64,000 nucleotides of DNA from Methylococcales bacterium (GCA_026398895.1 JAPLRZ010000048.1:62001-126000), one strand, 5' to 3'; positions 31,395 to 40,533 are shown, numbered from the stretch's first letter. Notes: generated by a model from the sequence alone, not told the origin. Numbers and translations: made by a program.

Positions 31395-31505
31395 CGTCAT
31401 TGCGGCATGGACTGCCGCAATCCAGAAGCCAAGGATGGTATAGCTAATCAAAACCCTCGCTACGCTCTCCCTATAACTGGATACCCGCATCCATGCTGGA
31501 ATGAC
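31395..31505. repeat. CGTCATT palindromic repeat, copy 1
   Basis: Begins CGTCATTGCGGCATGG and ends with CATGCTGGAATGAC. It holds two small hairpins (TGCGGCA/TGCCGCA and CCAGCATGGATGCGGG-like) separated by ~60 bases. The other copy at 37643-37741 is in the opposite orientation, and the two bracket most of the accessory island. A decayed GGAGT-type element with outer TIR remnant follows at about 31554-31621. The rest of 31365-31813 shows no gene. Confidence 0.75.
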
Positions 31506-31813
31506 AGCGTTTTTTAGCTGAATGGCGAATACTTTCACAGTCTCTTTAGCTATTGGCTAAAAAAAGCTAAAGCTTTTTGACTCCAGATTTAACCCACCTA
31601 CCACATTCTCTCCCACAAACCTCCATCAAGCAAACCACTGTTTTATAAAGTCTTTAACACGCACAAAGCCCATTAATCGCCGTTCATAAAACCAAAAACC
31701 ACGCGGAAAATCCTCAAAAACTCTCCCACAGCTTTCCCTTTAGCTACCGAATACAAAGGGCTAAACTATGCCCAAGTTCAAAGCGAACCACAACAAACAA
31801 CGAGGCAATCACC

Positions 31814-32404
31814 ATGCAAATCATCACAGAACAAGATAACCAACGGGTTGCCGAATCATTTAACGCAGCGATTAGCGGCTTAAATCATATTGCCGATGAC
31901 ATAAAACAATCCTGTGCAGATGCAGTCATGGACGATGACTATGATAAAGTGGACGCATCAAGAGCATCCGCTATGGCGATAAAAAACTTCGTGCAAGAAC
32001 TGACCGAACTGGCAACGCGCTGGAATCAAGGGATTTTTAATGCTCCAGCCCCAGAAAAACCACAGGTGACAACTAATTTTCGGCATGGTGTGCGTTGTAA
32101 AAGCTCACCCACACGGTTACGGGTCACTTTTCCCGCTATCAACAAAGAGATTCAGAGCAGAACAGCGGCTCAAACGTTTGTGGAATCGTTGCAGATATTG
32201 AAGTTTGAGCAGGTGGCGACATTGAACAAACGAGTGGGAGGTTATCCTTTGGTGAGTAAAACCGAATTTAGTCCAACCCCTAATTGTCATCTGAAATGCG
32301 GGGATTGGTATGTTAATTTTCCTAGCAGTACGATGTACAAAAAGAGTTTTTTACAGGAAATCAGCACGGCTTTAAAAATCCCTCTTCGGGTGGATGTGGT
32401 GTAA
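31814..32404 (+). CDS. Uncharacterised 196-residue protein
   Basis: The first ~75 residues are helical and charged. The C-terminal ~100 residues (RLRVTFPAINKEIQSRTAAQ ... GDWYVNFPSSTMYKKSFLQE ... LKIPLRVDVV) look like a small domain I remember standing alone or at the end of restriction-type proteins (pattern: basic strand, TF-E helix, GYPLVSK, ST-KK, LEEI). Name and function are unknown to me. It is the first gene of the accessory island and lies 72 bases before the kinase gene, possibly same operon. Confidence 0.6.
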   Translation: MQIITEQDNQRVAESFNAAISGLNHIADDIKQSCADAVMDDDYDKVDASRASAMAIKNFVQELTELATRWNQGIFNAPAPEKPQVTTNFRHGVRCKSSPTRLRVTFPAINKEIQSRTAAQTFVESLQILKFEQVATLNKRVGGYPLVSKTEFSPTPNCHLKCGDWYVNFPSSTMYKKSFLQEISTALKIPLRVDVV

Positions 32405-32476
32405 TTCGCACCATTGTTTTGGGTGAATAAAAATAACTGTGTGCAATATGTGGTCGCGTGTAATGGAGAATAAGAA

Positions 32477-34660
32477 ATGGCGAGTTTAAAAGAACAATCT
32501 GAAGAGTTATTTAATTTGGGTCTGAAATGTCAAAAAGATGGACAATTCAAGAATGCCATAGAATGTTATGACAAAGTTATTCGTTTAACTGACGATGAAC
32601 TCTCAACACATCGTACTATGGCTATAGCTGCTTATGTTGCTCGCGGAAAGTGTGAACAAGAGTCAAAAAACTATAATTATGCCTTAGATGATTATGACTC
32701 AGCGATTAGATTAGCTGGCGACAGCGGAGAGATTGAATTACATCTTGATTTTTTTGATATTTATTACAATATCGGAATCTGTGAAGAGTTAAAAGACTAC
32801 GAAATGACCTCATCCGAGTATAAGGAAATCGTTGAAGGAGGGGTATTTAACCCAGTACTTCATGCAGCCGAGGTAAACAAAGTCTGTTGTGAAATGTTAG
32901 AACGTGCTGTAGCTGAGTATAGCAAAGCGATTGAATTAAATCCTAGTTTTACCGATGCTTATAATCATCGCGGAAACTGTTATATGAAATTAAATGCTCA
33001 AGCCTATCGTAATTACCAATTCTATGAAGGGTTAAAATCAGATTACGAATTTTATTTATCTGATTATAAGCATTATGCTGATACTGGTGCTGGTAATAAT
33101 CACGAAAGCTTTATTTATTCAAAAAGCTGCTATGAACGTGCTTTATACGATTATTGCAAGGCGATTGAATTAAATCCTCGTTATGCTGATGCTTATAATA
33201 ATCGCAAAAATTTTTATGACCTTGCCTTAGCTGATTTCAACAAAGCGATTGAATTAAATCCTAGCTTTGCCGATGCTTATAATAATCTCGGAAAATATTA
33301 TGAAGAATTAAAAAACTATGAATTAGCTGTAGCCAATTACTCTAAAAGTATTGAATTAGAACCCGATGATTATTGGATTTATTGTAGTAGAATTGGATTG
33401 TATATAAAACAAAAAAGCTATGGACTTGCCTTAGTTGATTACGCTAAAGCTATTAAGTTAAAAGATGGCAGGATTTCTCATCGGTTTTTTATGGCTGATA
33501 CAGATAATTCTATCCTCAATCATATTGATAATTCCATTAAATCGTGTGATTCATCGGACGATAAAAAAGAATATTGTTTTTTGGCAAAAGACATTGCTAT
33601 CAGAGAAAAAGAATTTGATAAAGCAGAAGGGTATATTAAAAAGGCTTTTGAATACATGGGTTTAATAGAACAAAATCATAAGGACATTTATTTGCAAGAG
33701 ATTCGTCAAGCAAAAGAAATTGATAAAAAAAACACTGAACTTGAAGAAACAAATAAGCGACTTGAAGCAGCTCTCGAAAAAGAAAAATCTCTTCATAACG
33801 CCTTGCATGAAAAAGAAAAAGAAATGCTGTCTTTCTTTACCCACACCATGCGTAATGCACTCTCATCTGCTCCCGAATCACTCAGACAAGCCATTCGTTT
33901 ATTAGGTAGCGAAGACTACGAAAAAAATAAAATACATTATGAAGCGATTAATGAAATTACCGCTTTATTCTCAACACTTTCTTTAGTAGATTGTTTGGTA
34001 GATACTTTTAAACAATCTATTTATGACCCCGAAAAATTTAAACTCAATTGGGAAGAGGATAATACAGGCGAAGCCACGCCACAATGGTTTATCGCCGCCG
34101 CATTACGCCAATCTTTAAATCGTATTATTTTTATAAGTAATACGCGGAATTTAATAAAATTATTACAGGGTGACAGTGTGTTAATTAAACCCATCCGAAA
34201 AGCATTTATTGAACAGGTTTTACCACTTGATATAAATAAACAAGGCGTTGAATCATTTTATCAGTGGTTAAATACTATACCAGCAATTGATATTTCTATT
34301 AAAGAAGACACCATACAATTCGGCGTTAATCAAATTAAATTCTCGCTGCTTTTTTCCATCACCTCAGAATTAATTTTTAATGCGTTAAAATATTGGGATG
34401 GCACAGGACAAATTCAAATCCGCTGGTTCACTGAGAAAGACTATTATATTTTCACGGTAAAAAATACCTGCCGAAAAAACGCCAGCAGTAATTTAGCAGG
34501 TACACATCAAGGCTTGGCATTTATTAAACGCTTAATGGAATTATTGGACGACAAGGATATAAAGACGTATAGTCCAGCACAGTTCACTTGTTTTCCAGAA
34601 GAACACACCTTTACCGCAGAATTAAAATTACATAAAACCTTATTAGAGAATAACTCATGA
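32477..34660 (+). CDS. TPR-repeat histidine kinase, cytosolic
   Basis: 727 residues with no membrane segment. Residues ~1-410 are tetratricopeptide-like repeats; the phrase AIELNP-(S/R)-(F/Y)-ADAYNN recurs at least three times. A coiled coil (~400-450, ETNKRLEAALEKEKSLHNAL) leads to a dimerisation/phosphoacceptor helix with THTMRNALSS (H456), then a GHKL ATPase with N-box SELIFNALKYW (N635) and G-box-like GTHQGLAFIKRL (~674-685). The D-box region is weak. TPRs usually bind proteins or peptides. Its stop overlaps the start of the receiver-HEPN gene by four bases, so they are a matched pair. Confidence 0.85.
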   Translation: MASLKEQSEELFNLGLKCQKDGQFKNAIECYDKVIRLTDDELSTHRTMAIAAYVARGKCEQESKNYNYALDDYDSAIRLAGDSGEIELHLDFFDIYYNIGICEELKDYEMTSSEYKEIVEGGVFNPVLHAAEVNKVCCEMLERAVAEYSKAIELNPSFTDAYNHRGNCYMKLNAQAYRNYQFYEGLKSDYEFYLSDYKHYADTGAGNNHESFIYSKSCYERALYDYCKAIELNPRYADAYNNRKNFYDLALADFNKAIELNPSFADAYNNLGKYYEELKNYELAVANYSKSIELEPDDYWIYCSRIGLYIKQKSYGLALVDYAKAIKLKDGRISHRFFMADTDNSILNHIDNSIKSCDSSDDKKEYCFLAKDIAIREKEFDKAEGYIKKAFEYMGLIEQNHKDIYLQEIRQAKEIDKKNTELEETNKRLEAALEKEKSLHNALHEKEKEMLSFFTHTMRNALSSAPESLRQAIRLLGSEDYEKNKIHYEAINEITALFSTLSLVDCLVDTFKQSIYDPEKFKLNWEEDNTGEATPQWFIAAALRQSLNRIIFISNTRNLIKLLQGDSVLIKPIRKAFIEQVLPLDINKQGVESFYQWLNTIPAIDISIKEDTIQFGVNQIKFSLLFSITSELIFNALKYWDGTGQIQIRWFTEKDYYIFTVKNTCRKNASSNLAGTHQGLAFIKRLMELLDDKDIKTYSPAQFTCFPEEHTFTAELKLHKTLLENNS

Positions 34661-36060
34661 ATATACTTTGGATTGAAGATTTTGGACAATTGGATTCAGG
34701 CGTAAATACACTAACCGTCATGTTTCAAAACTTACTCAGTTTCGATAAGATGGACAAAGACAGTTTAAATTTAATCGATTATCCCAATCAATTAGCCGAG
34801 TTTTGTCAACAACAAGCCAGTGTACATTGTATTTATTTGTGCCGTAATTATTTTGATTATGCGGAGTTTAAAGAAAATAATTCAATCGTGAATAAAATGG
34901 ATGCCATTATTCTCGACATTCGTTTAAACAATGGCGATCATGTTGATTTTGATTTAGCCATTCCTGAGCCTTATAAAAATACCGCCGAGTTTCATAAAAA
35001 TGCAGGTTTTTATATCTTTAATGATTTAATTCATTTAGGCGTACCCGCTGAAAAAATGTGTTTTATGACAGGTGAAGACAGCACTTTTGGAGATTTTAAA
35101 ACTAGATGTCTTGAAATATATGTACCACAAATTGAATGTTTTGAAAAACGCGATACCAAAGGCTACGATAAATTAAGAATATGGCTGAAAAAACAAGAAA
35201 CACCTTATACACAATTAAGGCGTGGCATTATGACAGCTTGCCAAGATTTAAAAACCTCACCGATACGTTTTAACAAATTTATTAAAGACCCTGAAAAACA
35301 AGTTAATTCTACTGATATGCACGATTATTTAGGCGTATTAGAAAACTTTTTACCGTTGCGTGATCCAGATGGTGACAAAGAAGAAAAAGACAAAAAACAA
35401 GCATTGTATAAACTGTTTATCAGAACCCTAGCGCATGAATGGGAGGCGGCTGATTTTATAAAAGGCGAAGCTTGGATTATGAAATGCACTCGTAATTGGA
35501 TAACGCATAATTCAACATTATTCAACGCGCTAGATGAAACAATGGTCGCTTACTTATTTATGATTAATATGCGCCTGATGTTCAGCTTTAATGAATCAGT
35601 ACAACCTTGTGAAAAAATGTTGCTTAATTTGTTTGCAAACGAAGATTTAATAGATACGGAAGTTTTTAAAAATCAAAACAAAAATAAATTGATCCCATTT
35701 AAAACACCTTATTTGAATCTAAGGGAAATAGTTTCAAAGGAAAATGACATCATAGATACCAAAAATAAACAAAAATCTTCTGAAAATAAGAAAAAGATTA
35801 GTTTTATCAAAGATGCTATTTATTTTAACGAAATAGCTAATAATTTACAGCAGAGTGAATCTGACCGTAGAAATGATAAGGTATTATTCACTAACGTGCT
35901 TTATCAAATGCTTTTTCTTAATCTATCAATTCCGCGAATTACTATAGGAAAAGGAAAAACGCTAGAAATAACATTCAAGGATTTTGATTACGCTAAAAAA
36001 CCCTATCTTTTTGAATTAGCAAGGTATATTTACAGCCGTAGTTTTTCAGTGGAGAAATAA
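34657..36060 (+). CDS. Receiver domain fused to a HEPN-like effector
   Basis: 467 residues. The N-terminal ~165 look like a diverged response-regulator receiver: MNILWIEDF (E7, D8), the phospho-acceptor in AIILDIRLNNGD (D87), MTGED (T138) and FEKRD (K164). The rest is not a DNA-binding domain: it is helical and has TRNWITHNS, an exact RNxxxH HEPN RNase signature (R279-H284) set in a long helix bundle (LAHEWEAADFIKGEAWIMK before, LDETMVAYLFMINMRL after). HEPN proteins are often RNases in toxin and antiphage systems. The likely scheme is kinase-controlled RNA cleavage. Assignment is from motifs only. Confidence 0.7.
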   Translation: MNILWIEDFGQLDSGVNTLTVMFQNLLSFDKMDKDSLNLIDYPNQLAEFCQQQASVHCIYLCRNYFDYAEFKENNSIVNKMDAIILDIRLNNGDHVDFDLAIPEPYKNTAEFHKNAGFYIFNDLIHLGVPAEKMCFMTGEDSTFGDFKTRCLEIYVPQIECFEKRDTKGYDKLRIWLKKQETPYTQLRRGIMTACQDLKTSPIRFNKFIKDPEKQVNSTDMHDYLGVLENFLPLRDPDGDKEEKDKKQALYKLFIRTLAHEWEAADFIKGEAWIMKCTRNWITHNSTLFNALDETMVAYLFMINMRLMFSFNESVQPCEKMLLNLFANEDLIDTEVFKNQNKNKLIPFKTPYLNLREIVSKENDIIDTKNKQKSSENKKKISFIKDAIYFNEIANNLQQSESDRRNDKVLFTNVLYQMLFLNLSIPRITIGKGKTLEITFKDFDYAKKPYLFELARYIYSRSFSVEK

Positions 36061-36062
36061 TC

Positions 36063-36260
36063 ATGACTACAATTGTAGAAACCCAAATTCCCGACCAACT
36101 TTGGCAACAAGCCCAAAACATGGTGCAACAAGGCTGGATAAACGACATGGACGCGCTGGTTGCTGAAGCCATCCGCCGCTATGTAGAGTCACACCAACAA
36201 ATACTGAGCGAACGCTTTATTCAGGACGATATTGAATGGGGCTTACATGGCGAAGACTGA
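36063..36260 (+). CDS. Small CopG-like antitoxin
   Basis: 65 residues: an N-terminal strand (TTIVETQIPDQLWQQA), then two helices (NDMDALVAEAIRRYVESH) as in ribbon-helix-helix antitoxins, and an acidic tail (DDIEWGLHGED). It starts two bases after the receiver-HEPN stop and overlaps the PIN toxin gene by 14 bases. Confidence 0.8.
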   Translation: MTTIVETQIPDQLWQQAQNMVQQGWINDMDALVAEAIRRYVESHQQILSERFIQDDIEWGLHGED

Positions 36261-36762
36261 AACCATTGTCATTGCTGATGCTGGACCAATTATTCACTTG
36301 GATGAATTAAACAGCCTTAATCTGCTGACTGACTTTGACAAAATTATCATTCCAGAAACAGTTTGGCAGGAAGTGCAACATCACCGCTCCCAAGCCTTGC
36401 ATCATGCTACTGATCTTGAATTCGTTCGTCAGTCCGCTTTACATTTTTCAGCACAAGTGGATGCGCTAACTCCGCTTTATACGTTACACGCTGGCGAACA
36501 GGAGGCGTTGCATTTGTGCTTTGAGTTTGAAAATAGCTTGTTGCTAACCGATGATACCGCCGCCCGTCTTGCTGCAAAAAATCTGGGAGTCACAGCACAT
36601 GGCACACTGGGTATATTGGTTCGCGCCATTCGACAACAAACCCATTCAAAATCAGAAATTCTGGCATTGTTACGCGCTATTCCCACTCAAACTACGCTAC
36701 ATATTCGCGCTTCTTTATTGACCGAAGTGATTAGCACAGTAGAAAAAAATACCGAGGTATAA
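36247..36762 (+). CDS. PIN-like nuclease toxin, DUF3368 type
   Basis: 171 residues from ATG 36247 (MAKTETIVIADAGPIIHLDE); an earlier in-frame ATG at 36232 lies deeper in the antitoxin. PIN-like acidic residues: VIADAGPIIHL, the AGEQEALHL helix and LLTDDTAARLAA. DUF3368 proteins are VapC relatives that usually pair with small RHH-type antitoxins like the one before it. Probably an RNase toxin. Confidence 0.85.
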   Translation: MAKTETIVIADAGPIIHLDELNSLNLLTDFDKIIIPETVWQEVQHHRSQALHHATDLEFVRQSALHFSAQVDALTPLYTLHAGEQEALHLCFEFENSLLLTDDTAARLAAKNLGVTAHGTLGILVRAIRQQTHSKSEILALLRAIPTQTTLHIRASLLTEVISTVEKNTEV

Positions 36763-36765
36763 AAA

Positions 36766-37236
36766 ATGCAATGGTCAGACGTATTAAACGACAAAAGCTT
36801 AAGCAATTTACCTTACAAAATAGAACTCAATGAATACGGACAAATTGTGATGTCACCCGCTTCCAATCAACACGGATTTTTACAGGTTGAAATCGCCTTT
36901 TTTTTACGCAGCAACAAAACAGGGAAAGTCATCACCGAATGCTCAATTGAGACACCCAAAGGGGTAAAAGTCGCCGATGTGGCTTGGGGATCAAATGATT
37001 TTTTCTCAAAAAACGGCTTGGCAACACCTTATCAATCTGCACCTGAATTATGTGTAGAAATTTTATCGCCCGCCAATTCAAAACAAGAAATCACTGAAAA
37101 AATTAATCTTTATTTGCAACAAGGCGCGAAAGAAGTGTGGATTTGCAATCACAATGGCGACGTAGAAATTTATAAGCTGTCGGGAAAAATACCAAACTCA
37201 ACTCTTTTTGATAATTTGCCGATAAAGTTTGAGTAG
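36766..37236 (+). CDS. Uma2-family (DUF820) nuclease-like protein
   Basis: 156 residues. PD-(D/E)xK fold marks of the Uma2 family: IELNEYGQIVMSPAS, VKVADVAW, PELCVEILSPANS and EKINLYLQQGAKEVWI. Family members are widely duplicated in cyanobacteria and some proteobacteria; biochemical role is unclear. It starts three bases after the PIN gene stop, so it is in the same transcript. Confidence 0.85.
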   Translation: MQWSDVLNDKSLSNLPYKIELNEYGQIVMSPASNQHGFLQVEIAFFLRSNKTGKVITECSIETPKGVKVADVAWGSNDFFSKNGLATPYQSAPELCVEILSPANSKQEITEKINLYLQQGAKEVWICNHNGDVEIYKLSGKIPNSTLFDNLPIKFE

Positions 37237-37306
37237 TCGCACGACATATTTATAACCGCAGTTTTATATAGAACTAAATCAACTTGTTAAGCATTCAGGT
37301 ATCACC

Positions 37307-37558
37307 ATGCAACAGATATTAGCTCCATTCAGCGCGACCATTTCAGAATTAAAGAAAAATCCTACCGCGTTACTTAATCAAGCACAAGGTGAGGCTATCG
37401 CTATTATTAATCATAATTTACCCACTGCGTATCTTGTTCCTGCTGATGTTTACGAACAACTTTTGGAAACACTAGAGAATTATGAGTTAGGTCAAATAGT
37501 TAAAGAACGACAAGCCGAAAAACACTTGGCAATCGAAGTTTCGCTTGATGACTTATAA
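37307..37558 (+). CDS. Orphan Phd/YefM-type antitoxin
   Basis: 83 residues: PFSATISELKKNPTALLNQA and PTAYLVPADVYEQLLETLE are the Phd/YefM/StbD domain, followed by an acidic C-terminal tail. A RelE/ParE-type toxin would be expected just downstream, but none is present; the CGTCATT repeat follows. It may be a leftover or act in trans as an anti-toxin. Confidence 0.85.
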   Translation: MQQILAPFSATISELKKNPTALLNQAQGEAIAIINHNLPTAYLVPADVYEQLLETLENYELGQIVKERQAEKHLAIEVSLDDL

Positions 37559-37642
37559 ATTAAAGTTTCTGCCTAGTGCAATAAAGAATGGAATAAATTG
37601 GATAAGTTCATAATAAAAAGTCAGTATGTATTTAGGAGTTAC

Positions 37643-37741
37643 CGTCATTCCAGCATGGATGCTGGAATCCAGTTACAGGGATGTATTTAAGTGAAAACCA
37701 TCCTTGGCTTCTGGATTGCGGCAATCCCTGCCGCAATGACG
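37643..37741. repeat. CGTCATT palindromic repeat, copy 2 (inverted relative to copy 1)
   Basis: Starts CGTCATTCCAGCATGGATGC and ends CCGCAATGACG. Read on the minus strand it matches 31395-31505, including GCCAAGGATGG and ATCCAG. The 37559-37799 gap has no gene otherwise. Confidence 0.75.
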
Positions 37742-37799
37742 TATTTTATACATATGAATTTATTATGATTAACTTAACAGTATAAAAGGGAAAATAATA

Positions 37800-39506
37800 G
37801 TGTCTACGATAAAGCAAGAGATAGAAAAAAATAACATAACAGCACAGATTAAAAATATCATCGCTCATTTACCCCGCTATGCCGAAGAAGAAGGAGATTT
37901 TTATAGTGTGTCGCGTGAGTTTTTAATTAATACGCTTTGTACGCAACAGGGCATTGATTATATTGTGGCTGAAAATACAGTTGGTTTATTAGAAAATCTG
38001 TTGAATAGTTTAGCGGTGTTTAACGCTGAGTATTTAGCTAAAGGCGAATGGTGTTTTATTTCCTTTCCAGCGCAGTTAATGGCGATGTCAGTATTAACCG
38101 CAATGAGTGATAATGAATCGCGGTTTTTTGAGGCTAATTTTTGGAATACGCAGGGTATTACTGATATTAAGAAAAATCAACAGCGTGATATATTACACAC
38201 GATTGAATCTAACCGTGTTGCGTATCATGCCAGTGCGAATTCTCAGCCGATTCGTTATATTTATGTGGCTTGGTCTATTATTAAACTGGATAATTTAATT
38301 TTGTTTCATCAACGTGAAGATACTAAAAAACGTCATGATAAAAAATCAGGGGATTATGGTTTAATCGGTGGACGGTTAAATCAGACGGATATGGATTTAG
38401 CGGATAAAAAGCAGTGTTTACCGTTATTGCAGTCTAATCAAGTGGATGCGATTAAACCTGCCTTATTTAAAACCTTGCAACGGGAATTATTTGAAGAGGC
38501 GGGTTTGATTTATGAAACCCATTATAATTTTAGCTGTTGGCGTGAATTAAAACCTTATAAACAGCTTGAAGGCTCTGCTCCTAATCACGCGCTAACGGAA
38601 TATTATTTTTCTCTTTTTCAGATTAATTTAACCCTAGAGGGTTATTTTTTCTTAACACAGCAGATTAAAAATAGTGTTCATTTCTTATTTTGGTTTTCTG
38701 TGGATGAGGTCATTAATAAAAAAAGTAAAGATGGTAAATTACTTTATATTAATGCTTTGCTTGCTGATTATGATAAACCTACTGATTTAAAAGCGGATTT
38801 ATTGGCGTTGCCAGAGAGTTTTATTAATCGTTATTATTTTGAAAATCGAGATAAATACACCATAAAATTAAGCCAGAATAAGCCGATATATTTTGGTAGT
38901 TCGGGTAAAGAAAAACCGCTTGCTGTGGATTTAACCGAAAGACAAGCTGGATTATTATTGGCATTAGCCGCACATAATCGCGGTTTTGAATTTTCTAGTC
39001 TTGTTGATGGCGTTTATTTACAGCCTTTTGCTTGGGTAGAAGTCAATGATTTGTTATTACAAAATGAGTTAATCGTATTAGCGAGTTTATTTAAAAATAC
39101 CGAATTTATTATTGAAAATAAGCAGGATTATTTATTTCGCTTTTCTGTGCATCCTGATGTGTTATTTTTTGATGATGAATTATTTACTTATAGCGTTAGG
39201 CAAAAGGATTTGGATAGTATAAAAACAAAAACGCCTATTAATTTAATGAGAGTGGCTATTTCTACACCAATGGGTGTTTGTGCCAGTAAAACAGAGGATT
39301 TTTTATTAAGTTTTGATTTGGCAATGGGTTTACATGAACTCAGTCAAACATCTTATACGGCTACTCATTATGAAGCGATGAAAACTAAAGACAATTGTAG
39401 AAAGTTTTTTGATAAAAATGAAAGCTTCTTGGCGTTGGGCTTAAAAAATTTGTTACGCGAGGAGGCGGGGATGATTAAGTTTTGCGCAGTTTATTCATTG
39501 GCTTGA
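37800..39506 (+). CDS. Large protein with a central NUDIX hydrolase domain
   Basis: 568 residues from GTG, with AGGGAA as ribosome site. Residues 1-150 are helical and unrecognised; ~155-300 are a NUDIX fold (YVAWSIIKLDNLILFHQRED, GLIGGRLN, and the box core RELFEEAGL at R228-L236 after an insert that stretches the usual G-x5-E-x7-REUxEExGU spacing); ~300-568 is a C-terminal region of unknown kind. NUDIX enzymes cleave nucleoside diphosphates linked to another moiety. Close to the kinase/HEPN genes but separated by a repeat. Function unknown. Confidence 0.7.
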   Translation: MSTIKQEIEKNNITAQIKNIIAHLPRYAEEEGDFYSVSREFLINTLCTQQGIDYIVAENTVGLLENLLNSLAVFNAEYLAKGEWCFISFPAQLMAMSVLTAMSDNESRFFEANFWNTQGITDIKKNQQRDILHTIESNRVAYHASANSQPIRYIYVAWSIIKLDNLILFHQREDTKKRHDKKSGDYGLIGGRLNQTDMDLADKKQCLPLLQSNQVDAIKPALFKTLQRELFEEAGLIYETHYNFSCWRELKPYKQLEGSAPNHALTEYYFSLFQINLTLEGYFFLTQQIKNSVHFLFWFSVDEVINKKSKDGKLLYINALLADYDKPTDLKADLLALPESFINRYYFENRDKYTIKLSQNKPIYFGSSGKEKPLAVDLTERQAGLLLALAAHNRGFEFSSLVDGVYLQPFAWVEVNDLLLQNELIVLASLFKNTEFIIENKQDYLFRFSVHPDVLFFDDELFTYSVRQKDLDSIKTKTPINLMRVAISTPMGVCASKTEDFLLSFDLAMGLHELSQTSYTATHYEAMKTKDNCRKFFDKNESFLALGLKNLLREEAGMIKFCAVYSLA

Positions 39507-39585
39507 TCCGTTTGTTGCGTGATTACTACGCGGTTGTTGCGGGCAATACAACTTTATATAAGCCATAAAAAAGTTAAATTAATGG

Positions 39586-40446
39586 TTAATTTAATTCTCT
39601 GTGGCGAACAATGACATTAAGTAAGGGCGTTGTTTTGAAACGTTCACTCAACGAATCGGCAAGATAAACTGAACGGTGTTGCCCGCCCGTACAGCCGATA
39701 GCGACCGTTAAATAGCTGCGACCTTCGGCATCAAAACGTGGTATCCAGCGATCAAAAAAGCCCGCAATATCTTGAAAAAACTCGGTGACTAAGGCTTGGT
39801 TTTTGAGAAAGTCTATGACAGGGCGATCTTTTCCCGTTAAGGCACGCAATTCTGGAATCCAATAAGGATTAGGTAAGCTACGGGCATCAAACACAAAATC
39901 AGCATCCAGCGGAATACCATTTTTAAAGCCAAATGATTGAAATTGCAAAGAAATATGTTTGAAATCACGCTCATCAATTTGATCTCTTATTAATTGGCGT
40001 AATTGGTGGTAATGGGTTTTACTGGTATCTATAAAGACATTTGCGTGTCTTGCAATAGGCTCTAGCATTGCCTTTTCGAGTCGTAGGGCATCTTTTAAGG
40101 GAATATCGGCAGATGTCAATGGGTGTCTTCTGCGCGTTTCGCTATAACGCTTTAGTAACGTCGCTTCTTCGGCGTGTAAAAAAATAATTTCACAGTTTAT
40201 ACCTTTACTGCGGATGAACGCCAAACTGTCGGAAAAATTGCTCAAACTTTCGTTTTTATTGCGAGCATCAATGCCAATGGCGGTTTTTTTGTAGGTTATT
40301 TTATCTGCGAGCATGACATGACCGATAAAATCTTCCAGCAAGGTGACAGGTAGATTATCAATACAATAATAGCCGCAATCTTCCAGTGTATCTAATGCGG
40401 TACTTTTACCCGCACCTGATAACGCACTAACGATGAGTAGTTTCAT
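39586..40446 (-). CDS. rapZ: RNase adapter protein RapZ
   Basis: 286 residues from ATG 40446 (MKLLIVSALSGAGKST), usual length; the longer frame starts in the upstream repeat. Walker A SGAGKST, IGIDARNK, the ETRRRHPL motif, SFGFKNGIPLDADFVFDARSLPNP, and C-terminal IGCTGGQHRSVYLAD. In E. coli RapZ binds GlmZ/GlmY RNAs and guides RNase E, linking glucosamine-6-P supply to envelope synthesis. Last gene of the rpoN block here. The ptsN gene that normally sits between hpf and rapZ is absent. Confidence 0.95.
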   Translation of the reverse strand: MKLLIVSALSGAGKSTALDTLEDCGYYCIDNLPVTLLEDFIGHVMLADKITYKKTAIGIDARNKNESLSNFSDSLAFIRSKGINCEIIFLHAEEATLLKRYSETRRRHPLTSADIPLKDALRLEKAMLEPIARHANVFIDTSKTHYHQLRQLIRDQIDERDFKHISLQFQSFGFKNGIPLDADFVFDARSLPNPYWIPELRALTGKDRPVIDFLKNQALVTEFFQDIAGFFDRWIPRFDAEGRSYLTVAIGCTGGQHRSVYLADSLSERFKTTPLLNVIVRHRELN

Positions 40447-40497
40447 AACTGTAGTTGTGTAGAGTGGATAAACAGCTTTATCGAGTGCATCGCAAAC

Positions 40498-40521
40498 GGT
40501 GGGCAAAAAAACTTGCCCACC
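40498..40521. repeat. Palindrome between hpf and rapZ
   Basis: GGTGGGCAA pairs with TTGCCCACC around a short A-rich loop; flanks (ACGGT, ACCGT) extend the symmetry. A member of the common GGTGGGCA/TGCCCACC palindrome family; may weaken read-through into rapZ. Confidence 0.55.
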
Positions 40522-40533
40522 CTACCGTGTTTT

